Shown: in pieces, positions 30,193 to 35,509 of the stretch | Position numbering within the stretch: the first letter of the stretch is position 1 | How the letters are laid out: each line of letters opens with the position of its first letter | DNA from: Clostridiales bacterium | GTDB lineage: Bacteria > Bacillota > Clostridia > Oscillospirales > Acutalibacteraceae | Assembly (NCBI GenBank): GCA_021200555.1 | Contig: JAJQGK010000053.1 | Span: forward strand, 1-35,509 | Direction of reading: 5' to 3' | Length of the DNA: 35,509 nucleotides | Position numbers and translations under genes: made by a program | The notes under the pieces: generated by a model | Database searches by the model: none | Seen by the model: only the letters and a program-made list of their open reading frames with translations | What the model was told of the DNA's origin: nothing

Positions 30193-31422
30193 TTATTCCG
30201 GTTTTCCGTTCTTGTATATGTCAATAAGCTCCGCCGGCAGAACTCTGTTTACAAACCGGCTCATTTTTGCGGCTTCCATTGCCTCCTCAAAGGTTCTGGG
30301 CAGATGGCGAAGGGTGGACAGCACGGCAGGCTCTGCTTCGAAAATGTTAAATGATGTTGGCTCGTCAAGCTTCATCTCTTTTTTTACGCCTTCAAAGCCC
30401 GCCATAAGAAGCAGCGTGTACGCAATATAGGGATTGGCGCAGGAATCCGGTGAACGCAGCTCGATTGTATCTCTTCTTCCGCCTGTGGTTTCCGGAACTC
30501 TGATAAGCTGACCGTAATTTTCCTTTGCCCAGGATACATATGCCGGAGCGTTGTGATCTCCCAAACGCAGATACGACTCTTCGGACGGGTTCAAAAACGC
30601 TGTCATTTCGGCGCAGTGGTTAAGTATTCCCGCAATAAACGACTCCTTTACGCTTTTGGCGGTGTCGTTTATTTGGTACGGAATTAAATTGATATGAAAT
30701 CCGTTTCCTGCACTTTTAGGCAGGGGCTTGGGTTGGAATGTTGCGAAAAGTCCGTTTTGGGCGGCGATTGTCTCCACCACCGATTTAAGGGTAATAACGT
30801 TGTCCGCCGAGGTTAAGGCGTCCGAATATCTGAAATCAATCTCATTTTGCCCGGGACCTACCTCATGCTGTGAGCTTTCCGGAGAAACGCCCATATTTTC
30901 GAGGGTCAGGCAAATTTCCCTGCGGACGTTCTGCCCTTTGTCTCTCGGCTCTGCGTCAAGATACGTACCGTTGTCAAAGGGGATGCCCGTGGAATTGCCG
31001 TCTTCGTCTGCCTTGAAAAGATAAAATTCGCATTCCGCCCCCACCGTGCAGGAAAGACCGTTTGAAAGCAAATCCTTAACCGTGGTTTTCAGCATATGGC
31101 GGCAGTCAAGCTCATAGGGCGAGCCGTCTGCGTATTTTATATCGCAGTAAAATCGCACGACTCTTCCGGAGGACGGTCTCCAAGGCAGAAGTGATGCGGT
31201 TGTCAAATCGGGGAAAAGATACAAATCCTTTCGCCTTTTTGAGCCGGGGCCCTCAATGGAGGTTGACTCTATATGTATTCCGGTGGTCATGGCTCTGTTC
31301 ATTTCCGAGGGCATAATGGAGATGTTTTTCTGTATCGAGAAAACATCGCTGAACGCCAGCCTTATAAATTTAACATCGTTCTCCTCAAAAAAGCTCATAA
31401 TGTTCTTTTTTTCTATAATCAT
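30193..31422 (-). CDS. Divergent type I glutamine synthetase family protein
   Basis: A 409-residue protein, shorter than the usual ~440 of GSI. Conserved parts are VKFIRLAFSDVFSIQKNI, the metal-site GAECEFYLF, SQHEVGPGQNEIDFRYSDAL, GNGFHINL, LIRVPE and IELRSPDSCANPYIAYTLLL. Changes include ESTSIEG for the usual DGSSIEG, HIN for the HVH of GSGMHVHQS, and LRLGDHNAPAYVSW for the NRLVPGYEAP segment. The ATP-grasp-like core and metal ligands look intact, so ligase activity is likely; the substrate may be ammonia or another amine. GGAGGCTCCTTCCG precedes the ATG. It lies 34 nt after purA and before the ANTAR gene. Confidence 0.85.
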   Translation of the reverse strand: MIIEKKNIMSFFEENDVKFIRLAFSDVFSIQKNISIMPSEMNRAMTTGIHIESTSIEGPGSKRRKDLYLFPDLTTASLLPWRPSSGRVVRFYCDIKYADGSPYELDCRHMLKTTVKDLLSNGLSCTVGAECEFYLFKADEDGNSTGIPFDNGTYLDAEPRDKGQNVRREICLTLENMGVSPESSQHEVGPGQNEIDFRYSDALTSADNVITLKSVVETIAAQNGLFATFQPKPLPKSAGNGFHINLIPYQINDTAKSVKESFIAGILNHCAEMTAFLNPSEESYLRLGDHNAPAYVSWAKENYGQLIRVPETTGGRRDTIELRSPDSCANPYIAYTLLLMAGFEGVKKEMKLDEPTSFNIFEAEPAVLSTLRHLPRTFEEAMEAAKMSRFVNRVLPAELIDIYKNGKPE

Positions 31423-31456
31423 CGGAAGGAGCCTCCTGTTTGTTAAAATCGGCGTT

Positions 31457-32743
31457 TTAGTCGAACATTTTTATGTAAGCGTCTCTTTCGGCGCCTACCG
31501 ATACATACTGTATGGGACAGCCCATTTTTTCTTCTATATACGCTATGTATTTAAGTGTATTTTCGGGCAGCTCTTCCTTTTTTCTGCATTTTGAAATATC
31601 GCAGTTCCAGCCGTCGAAATACTCGTATACGGGCTTTGCCGTGTCAAGCCTTACGCCTGTGGGAAAGTCGTGTACAATCTCTCCGTCAATGTCATAGGAA
31701 ACGCAGACGGGGATTTTATCGTAGCCCGAAAGAATATCAAGCTTTGTAAGAGCGAGAGACGTTGCGCCCTGAACGGTCGTGCCGTATTTTGACGCCACAA
31801 CGTCAAATCCGCCCACTCTTCTGGGTCTGCCCGTGGCTGCGCCGTATTCGCCGCCGGCTTCTCTGAGCTTGTCGCCCTCCTCGCCGAAAAGCTCGCACGT
31901 AAAGGGACCTTCGCCTACGCAGGATGAATAGGCTTTTATAATTCCTATTGTGTTGTCCAGCTTAAGGTTGGGAATGCCTGCGCCTATGGGAGCGTATGCG
32001 GCGATTGTGGATGATGACGAAGTGTAGGGATAAATACCGAAGTCAATATCCCTTAATGCGCCCAGCTGAGCTTCAAACATTATTTTCTTGCCCTTGCTGT
32101 TCATTTCATTGAGATAAACGGTTGTGTCGATTATATGAGGAGTGAGATGCTCGCCGTACTTCATAAGCCAATCGTACATTTCGTCCGCAGAAAGAGCTTC
32201 GTGCTTGTAACCGTCCCGAACGGTGAGATTTTTCCACTCAACTATGGATTTAAGCTTTGACTTGAGCGCGTCGGGATAGAGCAAATCCCCCATTCTTATC
32301 GCTTTTTTCATATATTTGTCGGAGTAAACCGGAGCAATTCCCCTCCTTGTGGAGCCGAATTTCGCATCGCCCAGTCTGTCCTCCTCCAAACAGTCAAGGA
32401 GCTTGTGGTAAGGCATACATATAACAGCTTTGTCGCTTATCTTCAGATTTTCGGGGGTTATTTTAATGCCTCTGTCCGTAAGCCTTCCGATTTCCTCGGT
32501 TAAATGCTGAATGTCAATAACCATTCCGTTGCCCATAACGTTTACGGTCGTTTCACTGAGGATACCCGAGGGGAGCAGATTAAGGATAAATTTACCTTTG
32601 CTGTTGATAACGGTATGACCTGCGTTGTTTCCGCCCTGATAGCGGATGACCACATCGTAATCCGAGGCAAACAAATCCACCATGCGTCCCTTGCCTTCAT
32701 CGCCCCAGTTGATTCCTACGATAGCTGTTAACATGTTTGACAT
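31457..32743 (-). CDS. purA: Adenylosuccinate synthase
   Basis: A 428-residue enzyme that joins IMP and aspartate using GTP, the first committed step to AMP. The GTP site WGDEGKGRMVDLFA (about 14-27), RYQGGNNAGHTV, GSTRRGIAPVYSDKY, GATGRPRRVGGFD and the C-terminal ERDAYI are conserved. GGAGATGTCAAAC precedes the ATG. It heads the minus-strand series purA, glutamine synthetase, ANTAR. No convincing promoter was seen upstream. Confidence 0.97.
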   Translation of the reverse strand: MSNMLTAIVGINWGDEGKGRMVDLFASDYDVVIRYQGGNNAGHTVINSKGKFILNLLPSGILSETTVNVMGNGMVIDIQHLTEEIGRLTDRGIKITPENLKISDKAVICMPYHKLLDCLEEDRLGDAKFGSTRRGIAPVYSDKYMKKAIRMGDLLYPDALKSKLKSIVEWKNLTVRDGYKHEALSADEMYDWLMKYGEHLTPHIIDTTVYLNEMNSKGKKIMFEAQLGALRDIDFGIYPYTSSSSTIAAYAPIGAGIPNLKLDNTIGIIKAYSSCVGEGPFTCELFGEEGDKLREAGGEYGAATGRPRRVGGFDVVASKYGTTVQGATSLALTKLDILSGYDKIPVCVSYDIDGEIVHDFPTGVRLDTAKPVYEYFDGWNCDISKCRKKEELPENTLKYIAYIEEKMGCPIQYVSVGAERDAYIKMFD

Positions 32744-32942
32744 CTCCTATTAAGTACATAAATAATCGTAATATGTATTACACATTATTGTACAACGAAA
32801 GAGATAATATATATTTCTAAAAAAGAATAAAATGCGTTTTTTTACAAATTATTTTTTATTAATCGGAATGTCAAAAAATCGAACTTTTTATATAAAAGAT
32901 ATGTGACTGTTGCCGAAAATGGATAAAATGGCGGGCAAAGGC

Positions 32943-32971
32943 TTGACAAATTTTTTTTACGGTAATATAAT
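32943..32971 (+). promoter_or_regulatory. Promoter of type III glutamine synthetase
   Basis: TTGACA (32943-32948) and TATAAT (32966-32971) with an exact 17-nt spacer. The 200 nt to the left, up to purA, show only AT-rich DNA and no further feature I can support. Confidence 0.85.
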
Positions 32972-32987
32972 ATGAACATCTAAAGCA

Positions 32988-33030
32988 ATGGCGCTGAGGG
33001 TAATTCCTTGGCGTCATTTTCTTTATTTTT
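32988..33030 (+). terminator. Leader hairpin with U-tract (possible attenuator)
   Basis: ATGGCGCTGAGG (32988-32999) and CCTTGGCGTCAT (33006-33017) pair over 12 bp, with G-U pairs, around a six-base loop GTAATT, followed by TTTCTTTATTTTT. It begins about 10 nt after the inferred start and lies 32 nt before the gene, so transcription must pass an intrinsic-terminator-like structure to reach it. Confidence 0.75.
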
Positions 33031-33061
33031 ACGGAAAAAACTATTAAAAGGAGAAATTTTT

Positions 33062-35158
33062 ATGGCTTCTAAAAATGTACCGGAATTATTCGGCAGTCTT
33101 GTTTTTAATGACGAGGTTATGCGTGAAAGACTTCCGAAAGAGGTGTACAAATCACTTCACAAAACTATTGAGGACGGCAAAGAACTTGATATTTCCCTCG
33201 CCAACGCCGTAGCGCACGCTATGAAGGAATGGGCGATCGAAAAGGGCGCAACTCACTATACTCACTGGTTCCAGCCAATGACGGGAATTACGGCGGAAAA
33301 GCACGACAGCTTTATTGCTCCCGTTTCCGGCGGCAAGGTGATTATGGAATTTTCCGGCAAGGAGCTTATTAAGGGCGAGCCGGACGCTTCAAGCTTCCCC
33401 TCGGGCGGCATCCGCGCAACCTTCGAGGCGAGAGGTTATACGGCTTGGGATCCTACATCATATGCGTTTATCAAAGAGGATTCACTTTGCATTCCCACAG
33501 CCTTCTGTTCATACACGGGAGAGGTGCTTGACAAGAAAACTCCTCTTCTCAGATCTATGCAGGAATTGAGTAAGCAGGCAGTAAGAGTTCTCGATTTACT
33601 GGGCGAAAAGGCAAAGAGAGTTACCTCTACGGTAGGTCCGGAGCAGGAGTATTTCCTTGTGGACAGAAAGCTTTACGAGCAGAGAAAGGATCTTATCCTT
33701 ACCGGCAGAACTCTTTTCGGCGCAAAGCCCTCAAAGGGTCAGGAAATGGACGACCATTATTTCGGCGCTATCAAGCCCAGAGTTATGGAATATATGCAGG
33801 ACCTTAACGAGGAATTGTGGAAGCTTGGAATTTTGGCAAAAACGGAGCATAACGAGGTAGCTCCCGCACAGCACGAGCTGGCTCCCGTGTTCTCCACCAC
33901 AAACGTTGCCACGGATCACAATCAGCTTACAATGGAAATTATGAAAAAGGTTGCCAAAAAGCACGGTCTTGCCTGTCTTCTCCATGAGAAGCCCTTTGCA
34001 GGCGTAAACGGCAGCGGCAAGCACAACAACTGGTCAATCTCCACCGATAAGGGCAAGAATTTGCTTGACCCCGGTAAGGATCCCAAATCAAACAAGGTAT
34101 TCCTCATATTCCTTGCGGCTGTTATAAAAGCTGTTGACGATTATCAGGATCTTATGAGAATTTCCGTTGCAAGCGCAGGAAACGACCACAGATTGGGCGC
34201 AAACGAGGCTCCTCCCGCAATTATATCCATATTCTTGGGCGACGATTTAACCGCTGTTGTAAATGCTGTTAAAAACGGAGACGACGACTTTTCAAAGATT
34301 GAAAGCGTTCCCATGCACACCGGCGTTGACGTTCTTCCCGATTTTATGAAGGACACCACCGACAGGAACAGAACTTCTCCCTTTGCCTTTACGGGAAATA
34401 AATTTGAATTTCGTATGCTGGGCTCGACGGTATCCATTGCCGACCCTAACATAATACTTAATACAATCGTTGCGGAGTCCCTTTCGATTTTTGCCGATGA
34501 GCTTGAAAAGGCGGATGACATCGACGCCTGCGCAATGGCTATCTGCAAGAGAGAATTTAAGGACCACGAGAGAATTATATTCAACGGCAACGGCTATGAC
34601 GAGGCTTGGATCGAAGAGGCGGAGAGAAGAGGACTTCTCAACCTTAAGACAACGGCGGACGCTTTGCCCTATTACAAGCTTCAGAAAAATGTGGATCTCT
34701 TTGTAAAGCATCACATTTTCACAGAGGTTGAGGTTTATTCAAGATACGAAATTCTTACTGAAAATTATTGCAAGACAATCAATATCGAGGCTCTTACAAT
34801 GGCTGAAATGGCAAAGAAGCAGCTCCTTCCCGCAGCTATTAAATTTGTTACATCCCTTGCGGATTCCGTTGCTAAGAAGAAATCCATCGGAATTGACGTT
34901 TCAAACGATGCGGCGTTCCTGCTTGCCGACAAGCTCTCAAAGCTTATTAATATAATGTATAAGAAGATTGAGGATTTGGACAACGCCATTATCGGCGAAA
35001 AGGAAGTGGAAGAGGGCCAGCCCCTTGCGGATTATACGAGAGATACGATTATCACCGCAATGAACGAGCTGAGAGCTGTCGCCGATGAGATCGAGGTTGA
35101 TATGCCTGATGAGTTTATGCCCTATCCCACCTACAGCGACCTGCTGTTTAAAGTTTAA
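33062..35158 (+). CDS. glnN: Type III glutamine synthetase
   Basis: A 698-residue GSIII-type enzyme, distinct in size from GSI. Marks are [91 protein letters not shown] and [20 protein letters not shown]. It makes glutamine from glutamate and ammonia with ATP. The ATG at 33062 has AGGAG 8 nt upstream; an in-frame TTG at 33008 lies inside the leader hairpin and is not credible. It is transcribed from a strong promoter through a leader hairpin and ends in a hairpin terminator. Confidence 0.97.
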   Translation: MASKNVPELFGSLVFNDEVMRERLPKEVYKSLHKTIEDGKELDISLANAVAHAMKEWAIEKGATHYTHWFQPMTGITAEKHDSFIAPVSGGKVIMEFSGKELIKGEPDASSFPSGGIRATFEARGYTAWDPTSYAFIKEDSLCIPTAFCSYTGEVLDKKTPLLRSMQELSKQAVRVLDLLGEKAKRVTSTVGPEQEYFLVDRKLYEQRKDLILTGRTLFGAKPSKGQEMDDHYFGAIKPRVMEYMQDLNEELWKLGILAKTEHNEVAPAQHELAPVFSTTNVATDHNQLTMEIMKKVAKKHGLACLLHEKPFAGVNGSGKHNNWSISTDKGKNLLDPGKDPKSNKVFLIFLAAVIKAVDDYQDLMRISVASAGNDHRLGANEAPPAIISIFLGDDLTAVVNAVKNGDDDFSKIESVPMHTGVDVLPDFMKDTTDRNRTSPFAFTGNKFEFRMLGSTVSIADPNIILNTIVAESLSIFADELEKADDIDACAMAICKREFKDHERIIFNGNGYDEAWIEEAERRGLLNLKTTADALPYYKLQKNVDLFVKHHIFTEVEVYSRYEILTENYCKTINIEALTMAEMAKKQLLPAAIKFVTSLADSVAKKKSIGIDVSNDAAFLLADKLSKLINIMYKKIEDLDNAIIGEKEVEEGQPLADYTRDTIITAMNELRAVADEIEVDMPDEFMPYPTYSDLLFKV

Positions 35159-35208
35159 CTTTAGCATGTTTTTTGTATTACCTTTCGTAATCTCATAGTA
35201 TCACACGG

Positions 35209-35238
35209 AAAATGCGGCTTGAAAAAGCTGCATTTTTC
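35209..35238 (+). terminator. Terminator of type III glutamine synthetase
   Basis: AAAATGCGGCTT and AAGCTGCATTTT pair over 12 bp with a GAAA loop and a T-run. The ~170 nt that follow are AT-rich and hold only the promoter below. Confidence 0.9.
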
Positions 35239-35381
35239 TATGCTCCCGGAGCTTATATAAAAAAATGTGATTTTAAACGAAGCTAAGAGCATATTCGGAT
35301 ATATTAATCTGACATTGATGTTAAATTTCTGTTAAATATGTTAAAATTTTGTAAAAAACACGGTTTATTGTTAAAAAATGC

Positions 35382-35410
35382 TTGCAAAATCGAAAATAGC
35401 ATGCTATAAT
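35382..35410 (+). promoter_or_regulatory. Promoter of the gene at the window end
   Basis: TTGCAA (35382-35387) and TATAAT (35405-35410) with a 17-nt spacer, about 45 nt before the ATG at 35455. Confidence 0.75.
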
Positions 35411-35454
35411 CAATTCAATCACAAATAAATTTACGAAAGGGATTGACAATTGCG

Positions 35455-35509
<55 letters not shown>

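Noticed and set aside
32744-33061. Glutamine riboswitch before the type III glutamine synthetase
   Set aside because: Only one simple hairpin lies in the short leader; the known glutamine riboswitch core was not recognised.

Overview
The window looks like chromosome from a low-GC, endospore-forming member of the Clostridia, probably a gut-type Oscillospirales or relative. This rests on a cotJA-cotJB-cotJC spore-coat operon, an N-terminally extended L27 paired with its Prp protease, a nine-gene V/A-type ATPase operon, a type III glutamine synthetase, an ANTAR regulator, and strong sigma-A-type promoters. The placement is inferred from gene content only.

Layout. (1) 241-4496 is a compact integrated element of about 4.15 kb in the 3' end of a tRNA-Ser(GGA) gene. 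It is bounded by a 104-bp direct repeat and carries an XRE repressor, about 1 kb of strongly structured noncoding DNA, an HUH rolling-circle Rep protein, an excisionase-like HTH protein and a tyrosine integrase. (2) 4660-9463 holds prfA, a TsaC/Sua5-CoaE fusion, a lytic transglycosylase and an M18 aminopeptidase. (3) 9546-11169 holds an orphan MazF on the minus strand, divergent from rplU-prp-rpmA. (4) 11257-13440 holds an inorganic pyrophosphatase gene split by a 174-bp MITE-like element, an ECF S component, a radical SAM protein, and a second, inverted MITE copy with a nested insert and TTAA target duplications. (5) 13540-23106 (minus) is the V-ATPase operon, subunits H-C-I-K-F-E-A-B-D; subunit I carries a tandem duplication of its cytoplasmic domain. 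(6) 23384-26009 holds an EFR1 flavodoxin/ferredoxin protein and an AbiE toxin-antitoxin operon with its own operators, flanked by 37-bp imperfect direct repeats. (7) 26022-27082 (minus) is cotJABC. (8) 27240-32743 (minus) holds trpS, a PLP aminotransferase, an ANTAR regulator, a divergent glutamine synthetase and purA; the type III glutamine synthetase is divergent from purA behind a leader hairpin. (9) The window ends inside a new gene whose fourth to eighth codons onward run into an (AAGC)n tract.

The genes form several working units: translation (prfA, rplU, prp, rpmA, trpS, tRNA-Ser, TsaC), ion-motive ATP hydrolysis or synthesis (V-ATPase), nitrogen assimilation (two glutamine synthetases, ANTAR protein, purA) and sporulation (cotJ). 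Mobile and defence DNA is interspersed: the tRNA-integrated element, a family of MITE-like repeats sharing the end GTAACCACTGATTAAATC, and the AbiE island.

Most notable: the MITE-split ppa gene, the duplicated domain in V-ATPase subunit I, the TsaC-CoaE fusion, the (AAGC)n tract at the start of a gene, the structured region of the integrated element, and the repeat-flanked AbiE island. No CRISPR array, rRNA, or clearly novel multi-gene system was recognised.
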